The position numbers were made by a program, and so were the translations under genes. Positions 25,052-36,720 of a DNA stretch of 64,000 nt are shown piece by piece. Source of the stretch: Phoronis australis. Lineage: Eukaryota; Phoronida; Phoronidae. Position 1 is the stretch's first letter; every line of letters starts with the position of its first letter. A model generated the notes under the pieces. It ran no database searches. It saw only the letters and a list, made by a program, of their open reading frames with translations, and was not told the origin of the DNA. The stretch spans positions 438,215 to 502,214 of the forward strand of contig NMRA01000136.1 in assembly GCA_002633005.1 (NCBI GenBank), given 5' to 3'.

Positions 25052-27105
25052 ACTATTCAAATTAAGTGCTTTTCTAGAGGAAATGGTCAGTAGGACGTCA
25101 ATTCGGGGACGTCAAGCAACGGACGCTGAAGTTCAAGCCTCATTTTCATTCACCGGGCCTGCGCCAATGCAGCCGGAAACTGGTCATGACCTACGAACCC
25201 AGAAGCAAAAGACAGGACGCTTCTCGAATAACGGGCACACATTAGAGCTATATGTCAAAGTAATCACAAGCATTGCCTCGTAGATAACTGATGATGTCTG
25301 CAATCAATATGCATTTCTAAGTTTCACAAAATCGCTAAATATCCTAGTGACTACCTCGTTGACACTATACGCATTCAGCCTTCGGTTAACGTTTGTTTAA
25401 GTCCGTTATCTAATAAGCCCCGATCCGCCACAACGATCCTCCGTTAATAATGCCGCTTACAATGACTAATTAATGTTAAACTAGACGTGATTACGTTATT
25501 AGGCCACACGCTGGACATTGTTTAGATTGCGCGCTAGATTTGTTTCAAGCATTCTTTGAATGATAAAACAGCCAATTTGCTCTATCATGCGGGTTCGTAA
25601 GAAGATGAGACGATTCAGTTACAGCCACTTCATCGCTAACTTCTGTTTATTACTTCATTGAACGCGTGTCCAAATTCACCGGGAATAAAATGCAATAACT
25701 TTACGTAAACATGGTACCATGAAAAAGACGACGGTTGTGTGCAACTTGGACGTACGCTTTCATTATCGTGCAATCAGATAAAAAGTTCTCAATAGTGAAT
25801 AGTCATTGTTTTGTTTTCCACAACATCCGGTTGGGATTGTTTTCGAGATAAATGATTGCAGGGTACCACAGCTTACCTTTATTTTGACAAACTGTGTCGA
25901 ACCACCATAAATGCAAAACAGATGAAAAAGTATCATGGTAATCTCAAGTGGGAATTTTAAGGAGTCTTGAGAACGTGTTTTAGAAAATTTTGTCTCGAAA
26001 CTGAATTCTGTTTTCTCAATTCAATAAAGGCCCATTACAAATGATAGGTTTGAGAAGAGACACAAATTTGCCCTGCTTATCAAGGTCTTGTCAATCTTCT
26101 ACTAGATGAACATATAACTTGCCAGGTACAAATCGCCATATCGTGCAGGTTCAGTAGCTTTTATCATTTCTTTAGAAAAACAGGAAGATTAGAAGACTTT
26201 ACTCACGAGAAACCCCATACTGAGAGATTCTCTTGAATCCCTACCAGGTGATAAGCGCAATGGATCCATCTATGTAGCCTAAGCACGCCTGATGCACCGC
26301 ACAAGGCACCATACCACCTGCTTTTTTAGTTCTCCATCAGGTCGGATTTGTTTTATCAAAAATCAAAGGTATTAGCTCTGAACAACTGAAAGGTCACAAA
26401 TTTTCTTATACGTCGAATATTTTCTGAAGATAATTTTCATTTAGAATTATGTAAAACACGTAAACAGCCTTTACATTTGTTGCTGCTCACTTGTTTTGCA
26501 TTTAAATAAACAATTGCACACTTCTGAATCTTGAGTAGTAGGTCTATACGCCCATGAGCACTGCCCCGGAAATTGCGTGACTTGTTACCCAAAAACAAGA
26601 TTTGCTATAATTTGTCAAGACTCTAAATCTATATATTACGAGTGGTAACTTTCAAACAGCTCGTTGGTTTACCAAACTTGCATGTTGCAAAGGTGTAAAA
26701 ATTCTGTGAAAGACTTGGTTTAATTGAAAGTGAGATAATATGAAATGTAGGTTATAGCTTGCATTTACTCTATGCTAATTGTAGGCTACAGCTCGACATC
26801 CACTGCCAGCTATCTAAACCGATATAAATGTGTAGGCAGTTTAATGAAATAACATACAATGATAAAGCGACTGTTTTTCGTCTTGTCAACGTGACCCTGC
26901 TAAGCTCTAATTATGATCCAGGGTAATATTTTATTGCGCTAACATTTCAACCGGTGCATTTATAGTTCACGGTAACAAATTTTCTGTTGTCGTACGCTTA
27001 ATAAATTAGACTATTTGTCATTAGTTTAGTCATTCAAAAATTACTAGATAGATGAGGAAGACGAGAGTGCTGATTCTATCGCTGGCAGTGATTATAGTTA
27101 TTCAT

Positions 27106-27108
27106 GAT

Positions 27109-27143
<35 letters not shown>

Positions 27144-27144
27144 T
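27106..27144. repeat. (GAC)n microsatellite
   Basis: A GAC run with one GGC interruption near 27118. No coding context. Confidence 0.95.
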
Positions 27145-30100
27145 TACCTTGAAACGAAGAAATTTCGAATAATATTATTGAACCATCTTCGCGAGTGGTC
27201 GTAATTGCTGAATCAACTTCACTAACGACGAGACCGCTAACTGTTTTATTTTGTACGGTGTTAACTACCAACGATACACCAAGATATTAGCTTGATTAGT
27301 GGCGAGCAGTTCTCCATAAACTCTGGAAAAAGGGGCTAAACTAACCACGCTTAGAAGGGCAAGGAGGCGGTCTTTTGTGCTGTCATCAACCAATGAAATT
27401 CCAGGGCAAACTTGTTGCCGGTCAGGCACATGCGCAAACAGAACCCGAGATGATTTTAATCAATTACTTTAACGTCACGTGCCATCAAAGATCTAATTGT
27501 TTTAATGACAATGTTATTATTTCTAAATTAGAAGCAAATTATCCTCACATTGGTATAAATAAGATTCACCGGCGTGTCTCGCAACAATTTTGTTGGTGTC
27601 TCGTGACAGCGACCGAACGTATTCGACAGAATGTCAACGGTAACAAAAGAAATGTTCAGGCCTACGTATCATACCATTGACGAAATTTTGAGAAAGAGGG
27701 AATTGGTTTCAACAACTGAAAGGAATACTACTCCGGGTAAGTTCTGTTTAAAACAAAGTTAACCCACTCCCATTGCATATTAGGCGCTATCAGGTCAGAC
27801 CAATTATTTAGACCACCGCGTAATTCGTTGATTGACTACCAAAGCAAGAGTATTGTATTTTTGGCGTGTACAAATATGAAGCCAACTGGTGAGAGCCGCT
27901 TACAACTAAGCTATACAGAATGCTAACACATTTCAGTGATTCGCACAGCAATCTCTTAAAAACAACATTCATTCATTCATAAATTATAATTTTAACAGAT
28001 GCAACTCAAAATACAGCCAATCACTGCAAAATCCATTTCAAATTTAACCACTAAACATTTCTAGGTATCAGTTTTTAAGATGTCCTATCCCATTCACTAA
28101 ATAGACAGAGATATCACTTACTAACTCGGCACCTACCAAATCTTTGAAGAAATACTACTTCATTTACGGTCTTGTGCGTTCAATAACACTTAGAAATAAA
28201 ATTTCCACACGAAGTTTTATTTACTCTGTTTACAATCAGCGCAATTCGATTTTGTATTGCGATTGTAGCTTCATGAATGACTGACCATTTGTGTCATCCG
28301 CGCGTTGCCCTTCTCTCTTGGTAGTGGACACATTTCTCGTTTTGTTTATTCACTATCCGCGAATTTCCATCAAAATAATTGCAATATAATTTTTTCGCAT
28401 TGTACAGAGAATTGGACCCGGTTGGATAGGTCTCTCACTTTCATGGTTCACGGGGCTGTTCAAGTTGTTTATGTATTTTTTTATTTTCTTATTTCTATAC
28501 CATACTCCCGCTCCATAGGCTTTTCTTTCACGTTTCTTGTTTGTGATTTATTTTTATCTGTAATGCTGTTAATACTATTATTATTATTACTGTATTAATT
28601 CGATTATCAATATTCCTACTATACGGTTACTACAACGATAACATGTAAATAATAATGACTATGATGAGGCAGGTGATGATAATAATAAGAATAATATTTC
28701 TGCTATTGCTGTTATTATATGTAAACGCCGACTAACAGAGGCTCGTTACTCGGTTGTAAATGAGATAGTGGATTCCAGTTTTAGCACCTCCGCTTAGAAT
28801 GTCCGGAATCGGCCAAATGAAAACCCCACGTTTTACGATTTTAAAGACAATAATGTCAACTTAGATGTGGGGCTGAAATGGGTGGCAACCTGGGGGCTCT
28901 TTGAAACTAATAAGGGGTCCAAACGCAAAATAAATGTCGACCGTGGGCAGAGTTTTTTTGCAATGAATACGATGTGCCATGACCCCATTGCGTCTTCGCG
29001 TAGCTACGCCATTGCTGGTGACAAGTCTCATCCTAATTTATTTTAAGCAAACTGGCGTAACTTAGTGCGTTATAGCTGAGAGAAAGAACGCCTCAAAGGT
29101 TGCGTCAGATTAAACTATATGCTGAAAACGGAACAAGTCAAGCCCAGAGGAAGAACTGTGATAATAAGGATGATAATTTATAATAATTTGCAATGTTTGA
29201 TTAATATCATGAATTGCATTAAAATTGCAAAGCCTGGTGGACTTGTAAATATGATTACTGGGAAAACACAAAAAGTTTACTAAAAGTGCGAAAACTTGTA
29301 GTAGAAGAACGAGAAGCTAAAGAATTACTGAGCACAAATAAAAACAACAACAACACGAAAAATGTTTTATTTTAATTTTTTACACTTACAATAAATCCCC
29401 ACAACGGTTGTATTTCCACTGAGTCTACATAGCTACTTTCGTACGTATGTGTGCACAGTGACTGATACAGAACAAGCACGACATTCACATAATCTCGCAA
29501 CACCATTTCTTAATTTTAACTATTTTATGGTTACAAAATGTAATAGTTATTTTCTATACTAAAATTCAAAAAAATCGGCGAAAGCATTAAAATACGAATT
29601 GTAAAATGTGACCGTTGTTCAGGTCAAAAGCATGTATATGAAAACACAATTCAAAATAATGTAACAATGCAATAGTTGAAGTGACAAAACGAACCGACTC
29701 AGAATAATGACAAAAACTAAGAAACTGTCTATACAATTGCTTCGTTTGAAGTGCCAAACGGTTATAATTAATGTTTATTCTGCGTAGTTCAATCATAGAT
29801 GGTAGCTTGTTAATAGCAAGATAACAAAACGTAAATTACTCTAACAAATTTAATAACGGGATCCATGTAATGGAAAACCTATGAAATTATAGTAATTAGA
29901 CGGATGCCAAGCCGGGACGAAACTGGTTGGAAATTGACCAATTATCTTTCGATATATCTATTAATGTGACTCTATTTGTCTGTGCGCAACATTATCATAT
30001 TTCAATTTATCGCTTCTAATTCTGACCAATTTGCTTAATTACACCGGAGTGCGCTGGAGAGTCTGGTGCTCCGTGTCGCAGCAAGTGTTCACGCGAGCGC

Positions 30101-30338
30101 GTACAAAATGGTGGCGATGAAATGCAATGTGAGGAAAACATAATTTCTTAATAATTAGAAAGCCATCAATATGTTTTATTGATATTGTTTATGACGCTTC
30201 ATCAGAGTGCTAATAACCATTGTTTTAGCCCATAGAACAACGTACGTCAATTCATAAAAGAACAACAGCGAAAAATATTAAATTAATGAGCACATTTTTT
30301 CGGCAAGGTTCTCAAATAATTTGAGCTTTTTTAATAGG

Positions 30339-30344
30339 TTTATT
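30339..30344 (-). promoter_or_regulatory. Polyadenylation signal of the GT31 gene
   Basis: AATAAA on the minus strand about 35 bases after the stop codon at 30379. It would give a very short 3' UTR; other A/T-rich hexamers lie further downstream. Confidence 0.4.
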
Positions 30345-30378
30345 TTATCTACAGGATAAACAATGAACTTTTTATCCT

Positions 30379-32504
30379 TCACTCAATTTTTTCAAAATAA
30401 TTTTCTGTCTTGCATTTCGCGTGTTTTCTTGAAGTCATATCTGTCCAGATTGTGCTGCGCTGATCAGCACTGAGATAGTGCACAGAAATATAACTGAAGC
30501 GAAACCTGCAGTAATCATAATCTGCTATTGGACAAAATCTGCTGCTATGCAGTGGTTCCACCTTGAGGCGACGTGACAAAATACCAACAAAAACGTCTTC
30601 GAACGGAAACAACGATTCGCGCTTTGCTTGTAGAAACATTCTCCCAGCTAGCTTCGTGGATACGATGTAGCAAGGCCCTTTCGCATATGGAGGGAAAAAG
30701 TCTTCCCCGTATTCCTTAATGCTTACAAACCATTTATGCAGACGATTTCTTATTGGCCGCGTCTTTGCTGTTACTTGTCCCGTGTACAGACTATTTGCTT
30801 TATTACGTTGAACTGACATTAAATACGAAATTAAATTTCGATAATTAACTAACATATCGTCATCTGTTTTAACTAAAAATCCAGAGGAAGCGCAATTCTG
30901 CGACACCCACTTGAAAGCTGATAGCGTTTTCAGCGTTAGGTTATAGTAGCTATCTTGAAAGTCTCCCTGAACCAAGTCTCCGTATTTCTGACTCTCGGAA
31001 TCAATTTTTCTTTGTAAAGAAACGTTTTTTGTGAGCGCAGTTATAAACAACGTCAAAATTCTTTGAGAGAGCACGCGTTTGATACTACCCCATGTTCTCC
31101 GGTATTGTTCTCTTGCAAGGAAATTACCGGGGGCGCTGGTAACCATGACAACCACCTGAGGTTTCGAGTGGTCACACGCGTGTTGATTTCTAAGACGGAA
31201 CCCCAATTTTTCCACGTCGAATGGATAATAATTGTACCACTTTCTCGTCCTATCCGAGACATCGTCCAAGCGATATGTAGCAATTATACTGTCATCTTCG
31301 TAATCTTCATCATGAAAGTCGTAATCAGAGGATGTTCTATATCTTTTTGTTGGTTTATTCATACTGAAAGACAAGTTTGCAGTTGTATAGGCTATGTATG
31401 ATGAAACGTTGATGTCTAAAACACTGTTTCAATTATCACAAAAACCGACCTGGCTTAAGGTTGTGTAGATAAAAAAATGTCCAAAATAGATTGAACAAGT
31501 GGCTGACTGGATTCATATGTAATTTTCAGATATTACACTTTATGCGTTGTTCTTCAAAACGGTGTGAGGAATTGTTTTAAAATGTTCCACTTTTGCATGA
31601 GAAGCTTTCAAAAATATGACATTTATGATTTTCATGAAAAAAAATAAAGTTGCATGAAACAAAAACTAAATGATATATTATGAAAAGTGTGACAACGTTT
31701 TCGAAATCTCACCTTGAACATTACGTAAAAAATAATCGTGTTATTGATACTGTTGAATTGCAATCAATGTACCTTTCCTTTTTTGATAAATTTTACTAAA
31801 ACCTAGTAACGTGACCCATCTAATAATATATTGATAAAAAGTTCACAGTCAGATTCTGCAGGCTTTCTACCTTCAGTAAATATATAAGTTTTGTGAGTTA
31901 AATCTATAGTTTTGTAGATATTTGACTAAGTACGCAGAGATGCTGATAAGGTCCTACTTAACCTTATACAAACTTGGCATTATGCACAGACTTTGCTGTA
32001 AAATCCAAGTAAGTGTCGTGTCTGTTTTTTGTCAATAAATATATATGACACTGATTATAATGCCTAAAACGATCCCACAAAATGATAGCAAAGTATTTTT
32101 TCAAAAGAGTATTCCAGTTATATAATGCTAGCTATCCAAATATTTTGTGCTCGATTCGCAATCACACCGTGATTTCGTACTCCCCGGGGTAGGTAGACTA
32201 GTCAACAGACCAACAATCTAGAAAGCTGACTGTTAAGTCGGCAGCGGTTCCATATGAAAATTTGTCACAATCTCAAATATAACGAGAATAAAAAATACAG
32301 ATTGATACACATTACAATGGTTAGTAAACTAATGTTTGATTAGCAACCGCGCAGACGTTACCTCACATGAGATTCTGTGTTTCGGTTTACGAGTGAAGAC
32401 TGCCTGTCATGACGGAACTCTGCGGGACGAAATATCCTTACACAGGTGAATGCAGCAATTATAAAACTAACTCCAAGTATCACAGTTTTCCTTAAACGAG
32501 ACAT
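30379..32504 (-). CDS. Beta-1,3-galactosyltransferase-like enzyme (GT31), two exons
   Basis: Exon 1 (32504-32362) begins ATG and encodes MSRLRK followed by a hydrophobic signal anchor (TVILGVSFIIAAFTCV). Exon 2 (31363-30379) carries the catalytic domain. The junction makes one split Ser codon (AG|T), giving 375 aa, a normal GT31 length. Landmarks: VVVMVTSAPGNFLAREQYRR then TWG, DSYYNLTLKTL, the metal-binding DDD in FLVKTDDDMLVN, KGPCYIVST, and FEDVFVGI. The family transfers galactose or N-acetylglucosamine from UDP-sugars in beta-1,3 linkage in the Golgi lumen as a type II membrane protein. Donor and acceptor cannot be told from sequence. The region after the anchor is unusually rich in Asp/Tyr (DEDYEDD). 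NVS and NLT are possible N-glycosylation sites. Confidence 0.9.
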
Positions 32505-33059
32505 TGTTGTAGAAGTCACCGCTTAGGACATTATTCTAACCGATAAGTTCTGTTGAAATACATTATTTCGCAGTTCCGTAGGTATTAGACTATGTCGTCT
32601 TGCAAACCACTCATAACGAAGTCCGGACCCACGTTAAATTAGTGAATAAACATATCGTCTACTACGTCGTGTGTACGCAACAGATGTTATGGTTATATTA
32701 GGAGTTCGAGATATGACGGCGGAAAAGGTTTATCTTTCAGAAACCCAAGTTGGATGCACCTCAAACCTAAGGGAGATCCTGCTTTAGATTTAACTTGGGT
32801 GACTTTCTGATCCACCTTGTCCCTGAAGTTGTAGTCGCCTATGTCGCTAAGTGTTCGGTCTGGCACATTGGCACATTTTTAATTTTGAGTATAACGATGA
32901 GCTTTTTCTTTTAGTTCACGTTTTACCGAAGTCACGTGTTAGATAATTAAAACTCAAAGTATAATGACTTCATAAGGGTGTTTTCCCCTCACATGTACTC
33001 CATTTATTTACTTATACCGAGAAAGGAATTAAATACTGCATATCCTATGTTTGTTGTTA

Positions 33060-33241
33060 CATATAAACAGTGCTGTAGTGGTAAAATTAGAGGTAAGTAG
33101 GCGCCCAAAGTCTACCGTATCACTTTGAGCACTGAACGTTACTTACGATACGTAGGCGCTACGTTCAAATGCCAAAAGATGGCTTGCTGCGCCTACGTGC
33201 GCCTACGTGCGCCTACGCTTCACTACAGCACTGCATATAAA
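33060..33241. mobile_element. hAT-type MITE with 8-bp target-site duplication
   Basis: The terminal inverted repeats CAGTGCTGTAGTG (33068-33080) and its exact complement (33221-33233) bound a 166-bp element. The flanks are identical 8-mers CATATAAA (33060-33067 and 33234-33241). An 8-bp duplication with CAGTG-type termini is diagnostic of the hAT superfamily. The interior has a 10-bp repeat GCGCCTACGT and no transposase. Perfect duplications imply a fairly recent insertion. Confidence 0.88.
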
Positions 33242-33451
33242 ATGAGGGTGACCTCTTCAGTAAGAACACTGGTTTCTATTAGGGTTTCTGTGTTATTATT
33301 ATATCGTTCAAATCACCGGTAGTGCTATCATTAGGAAAAACTAACATTCGCGTGAAGAGTTGGCACGGGATCTCTTAATTTCTCTCGGACATCATCCTAT
33401 GTACAAGTAAGTCCGAGTTGTCAATAATAACCTCGGATTTTTCATTTCCAG

Positions 33452-34522
33452 ACGAAAAATCCCCATCTCCAAGTACAGCCAACTCAGAGACCAAGAAGAA
33501 AAAAACTAGATACAGGTAGGACACGGTGTTGCCTGGACACATTTCTGCGAGAGAGGCGCATTGAACGTCTTGTTCAAAGCGCCACGAAACGGTTCTAGTA
33601 ACTTTTATAATTACGTGTTTTTTTTCCTGTCGATTGATAAACGATGTTCATCATTAGACTTCAACGCATCAGATGATTACCCGCACTTCAACATTTCAGT
33701 GCTGATTAAAATCGAGATCAGCCCAATTGAATCCTATTCTGTGGATATATTAAGAAGGAAAGCCTGAGGATTGAATGTAATTTTGGAAATAATTCAATAG
33801 ATAACTTTAACACGAATGCAAAAAACATTTTCGTTTCAGAACTACCTTTACCGCGTTCCAGTTGGAGGAAATGGAAAAGGCTTTCAAACAAAACCCTTAT
33901 CCTGACGTATTTATACGTGACGAGCTAGCTATGAGAATAGGACTGAGCGAGTCGCGGGTTCAGGTAACATTAATGATCTTAACCAGAAGAGCAGGGTTGT
34001 TCTTGGATAAATACTTTTAAATTCATGTAAGCTTTCAACTTTGAAACTTTGCGGATATTTCACATGATTGCTTGCCATGTGCACCGGCAATGAAAGTTGA
34101 GAGCAGTGTTGTCATTAACTATTTGGAATTTACTTTAGGTTTGGTTTCAAAACAGACGAGCAAAATGGCGTAAGCGAGAAACACCGAGAAAAACCATGGG
34201 TCTCCAGAGTTCTACAATGTCAGCGCTTCCGTACATGCCAACTGCCAGCAGTCTTCACATGGACAGGTGGTCACTACTGACGTCACAGTATGACACACGT
34301 CTGCCACTGACTCCGCCCAGTTACCTTACCCCATCATACTTCACGTCGCCATTTACCTCGTATCCGCCGATGACGTCACAGAGTTTGATGACAGACGCAA
34401 TGTTTACAAATGGCGTCCGGGCCAATGTGCCGGAAATGGACTCGATTCTGCAGAACACTTCTTTAGAAATGGCTTTGAACACGGAGTCAAACGAACATTG
34501 TTTAACCAGCAAATCACAGTAA
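33452..34522 (+). CDS. Paired-type (PRD-like, Q50) homeobox transcription factor, 5' partial
   Basis: Three exons, 33452-33515, 33840-33963 and 34139-34522, join in phase. The homeodomain starts [20 protein letters not shown] and continues [20 protein letters not shown], then [18 protein letters not shown], with W48, F49, N51 and R53 intact and Gln at position 50. The intron after residue 46 is the classical position in PRD-class genes. It most resembles the ARX/aristaless/homeobrain group, but M16, N23-P24, I30 and D32 are unusual. The tail is Ser/Thr/Pro/Tyr-rich and lacks an OAR motif. By family it is a nuclear, sequence-specific factor binding TAAT palindromes. The exon upstream of 33452 (entering in phase 1) was not found, so the start codon is unknown. 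Confidence 0.88.
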
Positions 34523-35391
34523 CAACAGGTGCCCTAATAGAGATGGATTGATACAAACTGATTTCAAAAAGGTGCCTTGTAAATATTGGGACTGTAAATG
34601 AGATAAATAGTATTATTAATTTATTTAAGGAAACAGTTTCATATTTCTTAGAGGTTCATTGTTGCCCAAGGCGGTCACAACGGCTGTACAAGCCGTATAT
34701 GATAATTTAGTGTAAATAAACGCAAGGTTAATTTATAAAACATTTGTTAATAACTTTATGCCGAATTTAATAAACTCCGTTTTGGCCTATTAACAAATAC
34801 TAAAAACGACTTTCTCATCCAGTTCTCTGAAACAAAATAATGCTCAGTGACCCTAGCAAAGGAAATTGCAAGAATTGTGTTAACATGTTTGACATGGTTA
34901 ACTCTCAAGAAGTTAATCGATTCGTGGAACACTGACTCAATTTGACCCATCTAGTTTCGAGGAGTGTCTCGTACTGTTCGCCGATCTCGATGCTGACATT
35001 TATGGATTGTTAAAACTGGTACGACTGGGCTGGGGGATGAAAACTGAAGTGAGTGAGCGGCAGCTTTAAAACTGTGGCGACCTTGTTGGGCGAACTCAAA
35101 TTACCAGGGGCCCAAAAGCCTCAATTACCTTACAGCCCTGAGAAACCTCAACCCAGTTGTGGGTACGCCTATCATACATGTAACTTTTGCACCAAAACAT
35201 TCTGCTGAAGTCCAAAAGAATTGAAAACTGTTTTCCAAAATATCATGTAAATCACAACCAAAATAGAGAATATTCCATCACGGGTATTTACCCTGCTACA
35301 ACAGGTCTGCATTTCTTTGTCAAATTTCAAAATACACCAGTTTATTTGCAATTATTCATATCAAAATTTTCGGCCCTAAAGCGCCATAACA
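34523..35391. other. Convergent 3' region between homeobox gene and orphan exon
   Basis: The region contains the homeobox 3' UTR and, on the minus strand, an AATAAA at 35346-35341 for the next gene. Nothing else recognisable. Confidence 0.5.
34715..34774 (+). promoter_or_regulatory. Polyadenylation signals of the homeobox gene
   Basis: Two AATAAA hexamers at 34715-34720 and 34769-34774, about 190-250 bases after the stop, fit a short 3' UTR. Confidence 0.5.
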
Positions 35392-36070
35392 TCAAATAGG
35401 ATTTCCAAACCAGGTTTCCTCTAGAAACATCCCGCTGTCAATCCTGTTGGACGCCGTATGACCGGAAATGGCTGACGAGGGAACGAAGATTCTTGTAAAT
35501 GGACCGTGGCGAAGTTTATTTATCATATTCTTCTCGAGAATTTTTAGTTCCCGTTTTTTGTCCTCTGCACAGACTTTTTCGGTCTCCTCTACCTTCGTCA
35601 AGTGTGTTCTAACCAAACTTATTGCCTGGAACGTACAGTGACGGTAGAATTTGTCCAATGTCCTCCGCCACTCCTCTAAGTCTTTCGCGTTTTCGGTGAC
35701 TTCAGAAAAGTTGGCGGTGTCCCTAAAGCTGTGTCCTAGTAAACATTTGGCCACTTTGTCCGTGGCAAGAGTCGCTGAATCTTCCACCTGGGTAGTGAAC
35801 CGATCTATCGAAGGTACGTTTGACTGCATTGCACTTGTCATATTCTCGTATACAGCGTCTTGATATGAGCTAATTTGACAGAGAAGTTCTCGCATCCGCG
35901 TGAGGACGTGAGAGGTTGAATTATTGATTAATTTCACGTGTTCCGTTCTGTTAGAATAGGAGCTTATCTTTTGACGACAATTGGACTCCATCAAGGACGC
36001 CTTGGTGATACTGTTGTCGACCAAATAGTCAATAGCTTCATCTAACTCTCGTTCACATATCTGCGTGGCA
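35392..36070 (-). CDS. Orphan 3' exon, predicted coiled-coil protein (TRIM-like?)
   Basis: An open frame of about 225 codons on the minus strand ends at 35392 and is followed 46 bases later by AATAAA. A plausible acceptor (TTCTCTCGATAG) precedes 36070, entering at the third codon position. The frame is closed by a stop shortly upstream, so this looks like the last exon of a spliced gene. The protein is mainly polar and helical with heptad-like leucines. The stretch AKCLLGHSFRDTANF followed by LEEWRRTLDKFY recalls the coiled coil that follows B-boxes in TRIM proteins. No RING, B-box or SPRY is visible here, and no upstream exon was found. The function is unknown. Confidence 0.5.
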
Positions 36071-36600
36071 CTATCGAGAGAACAAATATGTGCCTTCAAC
36101 CATCAATATCAATTGAAAGTCACCGTATGATGATGCCAATTTTTTGGAAATAGCATTCAGAAAGGAAAAGACACGACTTTCTGAACTTCTATACAGTTCC
36201 GTGTATTCCAACCTGAATTTAATCTAAGTTTTGTCGTTTCCATTCCATTAAAATGAGCGTTATTTTGAAAAACGAAGCAGTGTGCAAAATTATCACCCTT
36301 TCCAGTCTAATGGCTTCTCGGTTATTTTCCTTGAAAAGGTTAGTATTTGTGCAGTTACATCTATACCGAAAGAAAAAAACTGAAAAACAAATTTTGAACA
36401 AGAGCAGCAATTCAGTTAAAAGTTGATCAGTTAGTGGGTGTGAGTGTATTTCGACACAACATACTCAATTCATTTGACAAAATGGTGAAACAAAACGTAA
36501 CGATCAACATCCTACCTAGATAAACTATTTGTCACGAGAATTCCGGCAAATCGATTTAATTCGTGCTTTTGCCTAGAGCTATGACAGATGTCGCTAGCAG

Positions 36601-36720
36601 TCGACGAAGATGCCACTCCCGATGCTCGACCGGTGGCGCTTGCGCTGGCTCGGGGAGATTCTGAGCACTTTCTACTATTCACTACCACGCCGTTTTCTAA
36701 AACAGACGACAATTCTGTCA
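36601..36720 (+). mobile_element. LINE reverse-transcriptase C-terminal relic
   Basis: The plus-strand frame gives DRWRLRWLGEILSTF then YSLPRRFLK. This corresponds to the R-L-R-W-L-G-H-x-x-R-x-P-x-x-x-x-P-R motif downstream of the RT domain in several non-LTR retrotransposon clades. It is short and isolated. Confidence 0.4.

Larger units (their letters stand above)
16646..30338. other. 13.7-kb region without a recognisable gene
   Basis: Open frames here (the longest about 120 codons, at 16656-17021 and 21145-21516, both minus) have no domain signature, start context or splice partners. The region contains a GC-rich hairpin (17322-17380), an N next to a poly-G run (18245-18266), a SINE/MITE composite (22199-22509) amid CAATA-type microsatellites, and CTG and GAC trinucleotide runs. 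Homeodomain-type TAAT sites are frequent around 24500-25000, as expected in AT-rich DNA. Confidence 0.55.

Noticed and set aside
30100-30145. ATGGTGGCGATGAAATGCAAT before a GTGAGG donor as a first coding exon
   Set aside because: No phase-compatible partner exon found; a single ATG and GT pair is weak evidence.
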